64,000 nucleotides of DNA from Edolisoma coerulescens (lineage: Eukaryota; Chordata; Aves; Passeriformes; Campephagidae). Each line of letters starts with the position of its first letter. Position 1 is the stretch's first letter. Positions 35,896 to 49,400 of this stretch are shown piece after piece. The stretch spans positions 248,001 through 312,000 of the forward strand of contig VWZW01002764.1 of assembly GCA_013397115.1 (NCBI GenBank), given 5' to 3'. The translations under genes and the position numbers were made by a program. Under the pieces are notes generated by a model. The model worked only from the letters and a program-made list of their open reading frames with translations. It searched no databases and had not been told where the DNA came from.

Positions 35896-38134
35896 GCCCT
35901 CCAAGAGCCTCTTTGGCACAGGTGACAGGCTTGGCCCCCGCAAAGAGACCAGAGCTTTGGGCATCACCATCTGCACCGTGACTGGCACCAAGCAAGATGG
36001 GACAGAGGACGGGGAAGGAGGAGCTGAAAGGTTTTAGCCCCAAGTATCAAAACATCCCTGCAGCGAAGGGTCACCTGCACCCAGTGATACCGGGGGAGGA
36101 AGGCTTTCACCTGGCAGACCCCAGCCCCAGGGACAACCTGCTGTTACCTCCCACACAGTCCCAGCTTATCCAGCTACGTGGGAGCCCGCTGATGCCCCAC
36201 TCCAGCCCCAGTGGGCTGTGCCCAGAACCCCCAGAACTGCCCTGGCCCAGCCTGCAGCCACAGGGAGCCAAACTGTGCACCTGACCCAGCACCCAGGGGG
36301 CTGGGGGAGGATCATGGGATGCTCATGGGAAACACCACATCTCCAGGGTGCAGGAATTGTGCCTTCCCAGACTCTGCAGGTTCGAGGTGTTGGGGACAGG
36401 CACCACAATCACCAGCACATCACAGATGTGACCCATTTTGGCACCTTTGGCATATAGCACAGCCCAGTGCCTCAGCTCACACTGCAAAACAAGGGACCCA
36501 AACACCCACGAACATCACCTCAAAACCCCCTGGAAGCCATAAAGCAAAGGGAGTCAGCAAGGTTACACTTCATTTTCCAGCTCCTCCATGTCCCTCACTC
36601 AGGGAGCACTCGGGGGACAGACCTTCCCCAGCCACTTGATCACATCAGTACCTGGGAGGATTCCAGCTATTTTCAAGCCAGATAAAGCAGATCCTCAGCC
36701 TTTCAGTTTTAAAACCAGAGCAGCACTAAGAAGAAAAACAAGTGCCATCTGTGAGGACAGAGATGAAGACCGGGAATTCTCAAGGTATTAGAGCCTCTCA
36801 GCACACACCAGGTACAGGCAGGCTAGCTGGAAGGGCAGAAAGGCAGATGGGGGGAATGGTGACAAATCCATCTCAGGAACTGGGGCTCTACAAGGACAGG
36901 CAGGCAGCCAGGCTTGTGCTCTGGGGATTTGCAGACTACCCGTCCAGCTTGCTTTACAAAAACAAGGCACTTTTACGCTGAGGGCAGTTTTGGAAAGTAC
37001 ACAGGATTCTTGCAACCAAGAGATGAAGCCCAGGAGAGAAAGAAAGGAAAAAGAAATGCAAAAAAAAAAAAAAAGGACAAACACAGGTCGTTCCAAGCAG
37101 CACGTCCAAGAACCTGTCACAGCCACAAGAACACGGAGATCGCAGGCGTACGTCACCCACGCGCTGACAAACAGCAGCTCCTACGGAGCACAGGAGGGCC
37201 CTGGGACCACATGGCTCTGCTTTTCTTAGCACTGGATGAGATTCTCAGAGGGCCTTCGAGAGCACACCTGGCACAGAGCAGGCAACAAGGAGCAGAAGAG
37301 CACATGCTACTCCCTCACAGGCCCCGAGGGAGCCTGTGTACTACTCTCGGTTTGTTTCCTCCGTCCGTGCTAATCCAAACCACCTGGAGCAGGAATTCCC
37401 ACCAGGGAGAAGGGAATTAGATTTTCTCGAGGATGATAATCCATTTAAATACAGCACTTCTGAGGAGCCTCAGCACTGTTCCCAGCGAGCAGCCCTGCTC
37501 CCCCTCTCTCCTGTCTGCCTGGGGAGAGAGGTGGGTCCTGGTCCTTTGAGAGCACCAAGCTGGCAGAGCAGAGGGGCTTGGACAAACAGCAGCTTCCTCC
37601 AGAGCTTGCCTAAAACAGCAGCTGTTTTAGGCCCAAACAGCATGAAGTCACCTGTGGACTCGCTCCCAGTGCAGCTGATCAGCTCTGCACCCAGTGGAAG
37701 GCCTGCAGTGGTTAAACAGGGTTGGCTTGAAACTTGGTTAAGCAAAACACCCAGGACATTGCTCTCATTTGAGGCACAAACCTCTTTCTACCTCCCTCTG
37801 TCCCTCCTGATTACAAGGGGACAGAGCTCTTAAAGTGCCATCATAAAACTGAGTACAAGGCAGGACAGACTCAGCCCGTGGCACTGGGCTGTCTCTGCTT
37901 TTCTTGTCTGGAGGAGCCGAGTAACTCCAGAGACCCAGGGTCCTTTGGGACTCACTCATGGGTCAGGCACTGGAGGCAGCTCGGGAGCTGCTGACAAAGC
38001 CCCTTTGAGCTGCAGGCCACCGCGCCAGGTCCCGGCCTGCCTCCCCCTTCAGTAAACCAAGCAGTTACACAAACACGAGCTCCCAGTTATTCAGCTCCCA
38101 AAAGCAATTTCAGATCAGAAACAGTCCAAAAAGC
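35896..38134. other. intergenic between CR1 and the SDC4 3' end, no gene seen
   Basis: About 2.2 kb without recognisable exons or repeats beyond short A-rich runs. It lies downstream of both RBPJL and SDC4, which face each other tail to tail across this interval. Confidence 0.35.
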
Positions 38135-40485
38135 CAGTTTTAGAAAGTACCATTTATTTGAGGAAAAAAAAAATAATAAAAACCAGTAACAGTGGAAAAT
38201 CCCCAAGAGCAATTACACAAGAGAATCTAAATATCCCGAGAAGCAGGCGCAGCTCCTGCCTTCCTGGTAGTGCTGTCCACAGGCAGCACAGTCCTCCCTC
38301 TCCTTCCCAGCCTCCAGTGAACTCTGTGCAGCTTTGAGAGCCTCCCAGAGCTCAGTTTCCCTGAACACATTTGTACTGGGACCAAGTGAGTCACCCGGAG
38401 GAGGACCTCTCCTCTCCCACCCATGTCTCAACACATGCTCCTGCCTCACCCCAACACGGGGACACATTTTTTTCTATCGCCTCTCTGGCTTTAGCCTCAA
38501 GCCTACAGCAAAGCCGCAGAAGGGAGGCTTCAGGAGCCATGAGATTTCCAACCAGCAACTGCCCAGTTTTGTGCTGCCTGCTCAGGTGCTCAGTTTGGGG
38601 ACCCAGACACAGATTTTTGTCTCACACCACGCCAGACTCAGAGCCCAGCTTGCTCACGGCTCTGTAACGCCTTCCTGGCACGGAGGCACCAGACACACAT
38701 TTTTCGTGTCTTTGCTCTGGGGAACGGGGGAGTTGGTCCCAACTCTCAGTGGAGGTAGGAGCCATGTACAGGGGACGTTAAGAAAGATCCACAGTGGGGG
38801 GGTTCAGAGCTTGCCCCTGTGAGAGCTCAGTGCTTCCCGGTGGGAGATGCCACCCAGGCAGAGCTCAGATCCAGCCTTCCCTGAGGGGCAGGGCTCGGCA
38901 CAGCACCGCAGGGGACAGAAAGGTATCACCTCCACACTGCAAGCTTCCAGGGCTTGCTTCCAAGGGCAACTCGAGGTGGGGATCTCTGCTCCGACTCTGC
39001 GGATCAAACCCGGCAAGTCCTGAGCGCAGCTGGGACACGGCCACGGAGCCCCCGGGCTCGGCTGCGCCCCGCTGCCTTCCCCAGCACGAGCCCCTGGTGC
39101 TCTACACAAGACACTGGACAAACAGCAGCACAAACAAGATCAAAAGCTTCTTACACACCATAAGGCTGCTGAAGAATTAACTCCAGCCTTTTCATTCTCA
39201 TCTGTATATATCTCAGTAAAATATATAATATATAGCTCTACAGGACTGATTGTAATATATTACAGCCTAGAATTACTCTTGTCTTTTCCCTACTTCAATC
39301 ATATTTATGCATCCGACTTTGCATACAGAAGTTATTGCCTTGAATTTATAATTGAAATTCACAGAATAAAGCTTAAATAGTTTTCACAGAGACTCATTAT
39401 ATTAGTGTTTTACATAAAAAGGATAAAAGTTACCAAATGAGAAAGCAGCCATTTCAGAAACTATAAATAATTCTATTAAAAAAAAAATCCTAGAAAAGTT
39501 ATGAGAAAACCATAAATATCTTTACCCTCTATAGTAGCTGCTATAGAACTAGAAGAAACCTGTAACACTCTGTAGCTAACTCTGCTTCAGTTCAGAATAT
39601 GAATCATATAAAACAGCATCTCTAGAGAAATGCCCAGCCAAAGGAAACACAAAGGGATTGAAAAAATAAATCTGAGGAAATTAAAAAAGTAGATTATTTT
39701 TTTTATTATTTCAAAACAATTTCTACAAACTTTATATAAACATTAGGCTATTTTCTTTAAAATTTTGTTATAAAAAAATCCTACGAGCAATCCTTTAAAA
39801 AAAGGTAAGAGACTGAAGGCAAGGAAAGGGTGGTGTCACCATAGCCAAACACAACTGGCTGTCCTGATTTCAAGGACTAATGACCCTTGCCTGGGGCCAA
39901 CAGGAAGAGACAGAAATCTCCTGGGGAAGACATTCCCATAGGCCCTTTATGGCATTCAGGGATATTGAGCCCTTGCGGGCCTTTTACTCCCTGCTAAGGC
40001 AACATTATCTGTAGTGTAAGAGATTCATAAATAGTTCTCCACAAAAATGCTTCACATCAACAGCCTGCTGCAAGACATCTAGTAGCAAGATTTATAAAAA
40101 AAGCCATCTTCTATAGAAGCAGCCAATCCCAGCACGGCACGCTGGATGCAAACACATGGTGTTTGCTTCCATACAGTCTGGTTTGTGTTTATATACCCTC
40201 TATAAAACCAAGCAGAAAATTTGGCATCTTTATTCTTTTTACACTAACTTAGAAAAAAAATACACTGAGGTTTTTTTTCAGACTCTTTGTATTTCATTGG
40301 GCCCTTGTTAGCTGAGTGGGATGGGAAGGGTCACGAAGGAAGTTTGTTTTTTCTCAAAGTCACTTTGAAATTCAATCCAAAAAAAAAAAAAAATAACCAA
40401 CATTTGTTCAGCACATCTCATCTGAGGGCACAGTGTTTCCATGCAGTCTGTTTGTCCTTTGATGGGCACAAGGTGCTGCTGAGCT
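38135..40485 (-). other. SDC4: SDC4 3' untranslated region
   Basis: Follows the SDC4 TAA on the minus strand. The segment from about 39180 to 40400 is strikingly AT-rich with many TATAA, TTTATA and poly(A)/poly(T) runs, unlike the surrounding intergenic DNA, as expected of a regulated long 3'UTR. Extent inferred from the poly(A) signal. Confidence 0.55.
38154..38159 (-). terminator. SDC4: SDC4 distal poly(A) signal AATAAA
   Basis: TTTATT on the plus strand gives AATAAA on the minus strand, about 2.33 kb beyond the SDC4 stop codon, just past the AT-rich 3'UTR. Cleavage would be near 38135. A proximal alternative AATAAA lies at 39702-39707. The long UTR fits the roughly 2.5-kb syndecan-4 messages known in vertebrates. 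Confidence 0.55.
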
Positions 40486-43400
40486 TTAGGCATAGAACTC
40501 ATTTGTGGGGGCTTTCTTGTAGATGGGTTTCTTCCCCAGGTCGTAACTGCCCTCGTCCTTTTTCTTCATGCGATAGACCAAGAGCAGGATCAGGAAGATG
40601 GCAAACAGGAGGCCCACTGCTCCTCCTGCGATGAGAGCTGGGGAGGAAAGAGAGAACGGAATAAGTCTTGGGCAAGTCCAAACCACCAGCGACATCTCAA
40701 AATCTGCTTCAAGAGTAGCAGCCCCCAGAGCTGTTTCCAGAGCCAGTGTCCGTGTGCCTGTCACCATATGTGCTGGCAGATGTTACTGGGAAAGGCCAGG
40801 ATTGCTTCCAGTCCAACCACAGAATAATCACATGTTCCACATTAACCAGTTCGAGCTAATCTTCCAGTTTAGTCCAAGAAAGAAACGTTGACAAGAAGAT
40901 GTTCTCCCTGTATACAGACAAAGCAACAACAAAAAAAAAAACACCCAGAAAAGCCCCACCACAACCCACAGGAAAATGGTAGAGCTGCAATCTGAATGCT
41001 TTGTTAACTACCTGTGCAAGCACACCCTGGGGATGCTCTGTTTCAATTCATCAACATCCAATTACCAACACCACTTCCCTCAAAAAAAAAAAAAAAACCC
41101 ACATCCCAACAACTAAAACCTACAAACCTGCAAAAAACCACTAAGATTTCCTCTCTCCTCACACCAAGGGTGGCCACAAGACTTCACTGAAGTGTCCACC
41201 TTGTTGTGACACCTACTCCTTGCACTAAACCAGCTTCTTTGCTAGATGGTTTTGCAATCCACTCTTCCAATCTCTTCTCTGACTGGGAGGATGGCTGCAG
41301 ATCAGCGCAAAGGGCTTGGGTCTATACTTGGACCATCAGGCCAAGTGCTTGAAGCAGCAATCTGCTGGAGACAGACCTGTCCCACATGCTATGGGGAAGG
41401 CAGCCGCTGTGTTTTGCTCTAGACATTGTTACTGAGATTCCTACAGCTGCCCACGTGTTGGAATCCCTTAGAGGGGTTGCCTGGCTCCTGGCAAAGCTCA
41501 GAAAAGGCAGGGCTTGGGCAGAGGTTGGAAGGAAAATGCCTGTATTTGATATCAAAGTCTATGATGTCCCTGCTTTACGGCCAGAGACGCCTCTCGTTGA
41601 GGCAGTATCCGGGTGCAGAGCAGCTGCCACATGACTTAAGCCAACAGTCAGCTGGCAGGCTCAAAAACAAGCTGTTTATCCCAGCAGCAGGCTCTGCTGT
41701 TGTTTAAGGACTGGGAGGCAGAAGCTAACCTGCTACAGGTAGCCACAGAGGTAAAGCAGCTCATTCCCCTGTCAGCAGGGAGCTGCTCCCCAGAGAAACA
41801 GAAGAAGGGAACAGCAGGGAACAACAGAAGCCATTTTGATTTTCAGTATTAATGATTTACCAGGACAAGGTGGAGTATTACCTGTAAGGACTTCTGTTCT
41901 TTCAAAGATGCTGCTGTTGGCTGTGCTTGCCATGGAGATCTTGTTGGACAGGTTCTCTTCGACAGGTACAGCTTTGTCTGGAATGATTTCATTGTCCACC
42001 ATTGTGTTTTTCTTCTCACCTTCTATCTTTCTCCCAGTATCTCCAGGGATATAGTTGTCAGATATCTACAGAACACAGCCAAACCACACCCGTCAGCAAG
42101 CAGCACCCAGCCTACCCACAGGTGAAACCAGGAGGGTGTGCAGGGAATAGAAAGTTTGCTCAGTGCATTATGAGTACACTGTGCCTGCTCATGCAGGTGG
42201 ATCTGTCTTGATGCCACGTCTTACAGAGGGGGAGGGTGCTCAGAGAGTCTCACAGACAGACCAGAGGAGCTACATGGTGCTTAAAAATACACAGGGGCAA
42301 TACCTACCACAGGGGTGTCCATGGTGGTCAGGTAGATGCCATCTTCAGAGTCTGGGTAGTCTGCAGAGGGGGCAAAAAAAGACAGAAAGGGCTCTCAGGT
42401 TTTTGTCTCATTACATGCTGTTTTTACAGAATTCAGACACTTCCTGCAATACCAGCAACTGCACACAAACTAGGACTCTTGTCCTCTACAATTCCCTCTT
42501 ATCCACTAGTACTATTTATCATTTAATGACTCGGATTGCACAAGACCACGAGATGTAATCTTGAAACCAACACCTCTCTGCTGGGAGGGATCTTCAGCTG
42601 GATGCATTGGCCCCTGCAGAGCAGGTCTGCCACAGCTTATAAGGTAATGCCAATGGAGGGCACTGCTCCCACCGCCCATCCCTAAAGGATCCTTCACCAA
42701 CCCTCCAGATCTGCCCAAACATGTCAGGCACCGATTTCAGCACTTGTTCTTTTACTTTTAGAGAACAAATGTTCACATAAAGGGACATAGAGCTCCAGAA
42801 ACTGGTTTGGGCAGGGAGCTTTGCATGTCACAGAGTTCACTTGAACACCAGTTAGTCCTTTACCTTGTTTGGCCTCAGCTGAGACATTAACTTTAAGCCT
42901 TTTAACACTGCCTCAACAATAGATTATTTTTTTAAAGTTTCTCAGCAGTTCTTTGGAGTTCAACAGGAAAAAGATCCAGCCAGCACAAGGCCTTTTCATT
43001 TGCAGCAAGACAAGCTTGGCTGGACTCCATCTGTCCTCCCTGAGTGATTCAACATCACAGCACCACCACTTTCACTGTTCTCATCTGAGTGACTGCGAGT
43101 CACAGTTTTCATCTCCACCTGACACTGTGGTTCCTCTGGAGCCCTGGCTGTGATTTAGCCCATCACTCAAGGGCTGGTGCTGAAAGAAGTTTCACAGGAA
43201 CAGCTGAGGGAGATCCACTTCCCCACTTACCTCCTGACCCAGATGCCTCATCTAGATCTAACCCATCAGAGGTTAAGTGAGGCCTGAATTCACCAATATC
43301 TTCATCGTCTGGCAAGTCCCCGGAGGCAGGGTAGTCAAGCCATCCAGCATCCATGGTTTCAGTTTCTCTCACCTGTAAATGAGAGTGGGAAACGTGTTAA

Positions 43401-46400
43401 ATATGAGACAACTCTTCAGAAGCATTTCACAGAAGGTTCAGAGCCCGACCACATCACTTCCACCAGAAAAACATTAAATGCTGAACTTCCTCTCCACCAA
43501 AAGCATTCTCTTTATCAGCTGAATTCCACTGGAATTTCTCAGAACAGAAGTGAGAGCCAGTCTGGGAGGGGAATTTCCTGAGGGCTACAGATTCAAGAGG
43601 TTCACCTGAACACACAGGATGAAAACACCACAACAGGATCTTGCTCAGGACTTTGTAGCAAAAGCATTTGGAAAAGCAGTACCTTCAGTTTGTGATAAGG
43701 GAGAGTTTGGAAGAACTTATTACTCCCAGGAAAAAAACCTGACATGTATAGGTCAGTTTTTTGCATAGCACCAAAGCTTCATGCCAAAGCAATTCCTCAC
43801 TCCTTACACTGAGAACAAGCCTATTTTATCAGCCAAGGGTTAAAAGCTGGTCTGTCAGTTCAGCTGAATTGCAGCACAATACAGGCTGACGTTCAAGAGC
43901 ACTCGCTATCAGTAATGACTCGCCTGAAGGAAGAGCTTCCCCTGCCTCACCTTTTTAAAAAGCATGTAAACAAACAAACCTATAAAATCTCTCCGGGATC
44001 CAAAGGCCCAAGGAGTGCAGTTAACAGCACAAAAGCTGGAGAGCCTCCCAGATATCAGCTGTTTGGCCACAATGGCAATTTGCACACCAGAGCTCGTTTG
44101 CACTTGGACCTTCCAGGAGCCACAAGCCCAAATCTTCTGCCCTCACCAAAGTTACGCAACTTCCCAGAACTATTTCTCCTCGCCCCACAGCCCTGGGGCC
44201 AGCCTCGGTGAGGGTACCGCAGGTATGAGCTCTGGGGTTGCTCAACACCACCCCACAGATTCCAGATGCTTCCACAGCCATGAAATCATTACCACGGAGG
44301 GGGACTCAACCCCTTCCCCCAAGGCAAGGGGCACAATGCAGATGTCTCTTAGCTGGGGGCTAAGCTGGCAGCATTCTTTCACGCTGTCCTCACAGGGCGA
44401 CTGGGAAGTCTTGACAAAGGTTTTGTCTACCCAGAAGAGCATTCCACAGCCCTGCACATCCAAGGGGTTTTCTCAATGTACAAGCTTACCAGGCTACAGC
44501 CTCACTGGGCGAGGAAGATCAGAGACTCGTGGGGACACAGAGCTGGGTGGCAGCACCACGGAGCCCTGAGCAGCTGGGACCAGCCCTCCTGCTCACCTGG
44601 CCAGGTGTGGCCCATCCCCCAGCCCAGAGGTGATGAATTACATCCGCTATCAATCTCTAACCGAGGCCAGCAATCAGCCACAAGCCGTGTGTCAGCTTCC
44701 TCTGCCCACAGCCCCAGCCCTGCTCCCAGCCCCACTCCCCTGCCCACTGGCACACTGGGTTTGCCACAAACAAGCACAAGATGTTTCTCATTTTGCACCA
44801 GGAGCAGCGGCACTGGATGTGCTTTTCCTTGCTTATTGAGGCATTTTTGGCCTCCCCAGCAACCCGGCTACAGGATAACCAGATGAACAGCCCAGAGGGC
44901 ATGAAGTGCTGAGGCCCGTTCTCCTCCCAGACCCTCTCTCTCTGCTATGCCAAGCCTGGCACTAGATGCTGGGAAGGGGGCTGGGAGGAAAGTCAGCTTG
45001 GAAGAAATCCTCTCCCAGCCTGGAATCAGGCATTCCTAACGTTACGGATCACTTGCTCCAAGGCAAATTCATTTCAAGATATGCGAAACCCAGCCAAAGC
45101 CAGCCCTGCAATGGAAACTGCTGCCAGCATGCAGTAGCTGTTCCCAGGGCAGCTTCTGGCCATTTCATCGAGGGGCAGGAAGAACCCAATTCCCGGGGCT
45201 GGGGAGCACGTTTGCTGCAGATCCAAATAACCCTGCACCGGGCAGATGGATGTTGGCGAGTGCTGTGCCGAGCCACACCCCGGTGCCAGCTCACCCTGTA
45301 CTTCACCGTGAGTCACAGCCAGTAATGTCCAAGCAAGGGCAGCTCAAGAAAACCCAGGTTTAAGCCCCAGAGTGGCCAGGCAGCCCACTGGCCTTATCAG
45401 ATCAGCCCAGCCACGAGCTGAGCGGTGGCACACAGCCACAGTGATTAGTGCACGCTGTGGAACACACCAGGTCTGGCTATCAAAAAACCCTATTTAAATC
45501 AGGACAGACTGTGTTTACCAGCAGAGCACACAACAAGGAAATTACTGACTCACAAGCATAAATACGATTATATGGGAGCGTTCCCTGAACTCATTCTTCA
45601 TCATCCTCTTGAGCAAGGACAGGGAAGTTCCTGGAAGCCACAAGAACTTCTAAACCGTACAGGAAACTTTTCCTGTGGGCAGTGGCCTCACATTACAGGT
45701 TCATCTGACAGGGAAGTCAGAGGGCTGCTGGGCACCTCCATAATTACTCTCCAGGTTTCAAGGCACGTACTTCTAGGAAGCAGGCCCTGCCTGGGAGCTG
45801 GGGCACGGGCAGGCTGGGAAGAGTTAACACCGGAGTGCAGCGCTCACAGGGCAGGTCTGGAGCAGGCACATTCCTTGCATACACACCTGTGAGAGGGCAC
45901 ACAGGCACTTTCATGGGACTTAAAAGCAAGAGTTTTGGGCTTCCCAAGTGCCACATAAAGAGCTCCCTGGAGTATTGTTCAAAAAAATGACATCCCTTTC
46001 CAAGAGCACACAGGCCTCCCTGCAGCTCTGCTGCTTGGTGAAGAGGCACCATGGAAGGTGCCCATACTTCCTCTGGGCTTGCAGGCTGTGGCCAAGAGGA
46101 AAAAGCTGCAAGACTGCCACAGGAGGATGGTCAGCCCTTGCCAAGCCATCCCTGGCCACGTTCAGCTTAACACCCTCTCCAGCTGCCAGCTGGAGAAGAG
46201 CACCAGCGCTGCTCCAAGGCTGCTTCCCACCACCTGTTATCCCCGTGCTGGAGCCAGGCCAGGGACTTGCTGGGAGAGTCGGACTGGGCGGCTGCACAGC
46301 CCCACCTCACCCTGGCAGCTGAAGCAGAGTCCTACTATTAATATGCTCCTCTCTAGGAGGGGTCTGTACAGGAATCAATCTTTCCTGCAGGAGTCCAGTT

Positions 46401-49400
46401 CCAGGATTTCTTCCTCATGTTAAGCAGCTTTATCCCCAGTAAGCACCGAGGGAGATTAAACAGTGTGCTGGGGAGCAGAAGCTTTTCCTGCCTGCCAGTG
46501 GCAAAAAAATAAATAAATAAGAGTTTATTCCCTGCCACCCAACCAGCACGTCAGGCACGTGAACTGTGAGCGTCATTCCTGGAAAAGCTGGGCTCAGAGG
46601 CCTCATGTTTTGAGACAGGCTGCACTACTGGATGAAGCCAGACACTCTTTGCTCAGTGGAGGCACAGGAACAGCACCCCTGGGACCCCAGGCAGCCCTGC
46701 TGTGCTCCATCCTCAGCCCATCCCACTCCATCTCGTGCTCCTGGGGCCTTCCCTTACAGCCCCAGAACACCATTCTTGTCAAAGCAAGATCAGCTATTAT
46801 AGTGAGGCACCAAGCAAAGTTTCTGTGCAATGTGTGAATTTCCCCAGCCGCTGGCAAGTTCTAGGAAATAACAAACCCAGGCAGCTCACCTGCCCCAGCC
46901 CACACGTCCTCATCACAGCCTTTGCAAACTCTTTCAAGAAAATCCAAATGATGTTTTGGGGCAGAGAAAGTTTTCCAGACATGGAACTGGCTTTTACAGC
47001 TGTCCCTTGTCTCTGACCAAACACAGAGCTCATTAAAAGCTCCTTTGAAGGGTCACAGCCAGCAAGCTGCAAAGGGAGTCAGACCTGCAGGGACTGGGGC
47101 ATTCACAGTGTACAGAGCCCTTTATCAAGTTTATAATTTTGGCATGGAGACCCAGCGCTTGCTCCTGGTCTCCCTCCCCAGCACTGTGTACATAAAGCTG
47201 GGAGTAAACAGGAGCAAGGTGAAAGTCAACCTTTCCTAGACAAAAGCACATGGAGCTGGGCCAGCCTGGGAGGTGGCAGAAGGGGGCAGAGGCACAGACC
47301 TGTTAACCCTGTGTAGCCTGCAGGGACAGGCAGGTGTGAGCTGCTCCCAGGGCTCCTCAGGTGCTCTGCACTCAGGGTGGGCTGTACAGATCACCTCATT
47401 TCACTGCAGCAAGTGGCCTTACACGAAATATCCTCCCCAGACCCTGTGCTGTCACAGACAGACGTCACCTCACACCACCACAATGCACAACTACCTCAGC
47501 TTAGCCAGGAAGGGCTCCTGAACAACGTGAGCAGCTTTGCAAGGATGCAAAGCTCTGTAAACCACCGAGCCCAAAAGAGGGGATTTCCGCACAGTTCACT
47601 TCCACCCAGCTCTTGCAGGAGCCCACAAACCAGGAAGGTTCCAAAGCTCACGCCAAGCATGTGAAAGAGCAGGGGCTAGGAGTGAGCTCACCCCCCCTTG
47701 AAGCCCCAAGAGCCCCCCAAAAGCAGAAGAGCTACACAGGACAGCTCAAATCAGCGTGAAACAGCCCAAACAGAGCTGATCTCCACAGGAGGGAGGTGTG
47801 CAGTGGCAACAGGCAAAGACTACTCTATCTTCCCATCTGAATAAGCATTAAAAAACCTCACTAGAAGTGACACGAGCTTCCAACAGAGGCAGCTCCTTCC
47901 AGACTAGTAAGGAAAGGGTCTATATTTACCCCCAAAATACCCTTCACTCTCTTCCCTCACTCTGTGCTCCAGCTCTGTGTAAGGGAGAAGAAAATAAATA
48001 CAAAATTCATTTTAGTCCTGAGAGCAAAGCAAATATCAACATTTCAAATCAAAGTCACACCCAACTCCCTTAACACATCAGCCACAGTAAAATAATAACA
48101 AAATCCACTTGTGCCAGCTCCTTGTGACCATGCCTGGAGGTACCATTTTACCACCCGTTCCTGGTCAGTCTGTCCCACATAACTTGCAGCACACACAGCC
48201 TGCACTGGCCTTTGTGCCAAGGGACAAAAGTTAAACAGCTCCCATCCAGGCACATGTTTGCATTTAGTTGCATGACAGGATCACCTGAGGCTTCCAGACA
48301 TAGTTAAATACTACCTTTGCTCAACACTTTCCAGGCAGTCCTAGAGCAGGGCCACAGCAGCCTTGCCCATCTCCTCTGACAGCCACTGTCCAGCACTCCC
48401 ACCACAGCGAGCCATAAAGGAAAACCTACGACACTCTGAGGACTAAAGGGGAAATCGGAGTACAGACCAGAGCCTGCAGGCAGCTCCAGTGCCCAAAGCA
48501 GTTACTGCACAGTCTTTGTGCCTCTTACCAAAGAGGGGAAAAAGAATTTTTTTTAAATTGTGCTCAGTAACACAAACAAAGTTTTGCTTAATAAGACAGC
48601 AGGAACAATACGCAGGCTGGGGAACTGTTCAGCTGGGAAAAGCATCACTTGTTCGAGGTGACTTAAGGGAAGGCTGCCCAGCCCCTGTCCACGCAGGTCT
48701 CCATCTCCCGGTGCGCTCACGCTCCGCAGCCCACGTGCGGAGGGCACATCCAGCACCATCCCAGTGCCAGCCTGGCCCACTCCCCCCTGGCCCCGTTCCC
48801 TGTGTGATTCTTTAAGCCGCACCGCCTCAAGCAGCTCTCCCGGAGCTCATGCGGCAGCGGAGCCATAATCCCCGTGACAATCACACTCTAATCCCGGGCT
48901 CTGGAGAGCCACTCGCTGTCACGGGTGCCTCCCCTGCAGCAGGGATGAATCCTCCCAGGCTCTGCTTGCTCAAAATAGGCTTCCTTGCACTTACAAAGTC
49001 AAACCTCAGTTACCTTCGAGCCGCTGTGCTCTTGCTTACACACAACCCACAGAACACACCGGCCACGCTGCAGGAGCGGGACAGAAAGATTATAAAGGAA
49101 TGAACTCTTGTTTAACTGCCTTTGCCTGATTATCAGCCAAGAGCAAAGCCATAAAGATCGAGTCCTTTTCCAGATAGGCACATGCTGGGATCTGTTTACT
49201 GCAGTGGTGGCAAAACAGCTGCTCTAAACACTCAACTCCCAGCTCCAGAGCCCGAGCAGGAAGATGACCACTTCCCAGTCCAGCTCAGGGAGATAAAGCT
49301 CAGCAGGCAGTTGCAGATGGCTGTGCGTCCATCACTTGCCCTGAAGCAAATAAAGCAAGTTCAGAGGAAAACTACAGGAGGAAAAAGCAGGACCTCTCAT

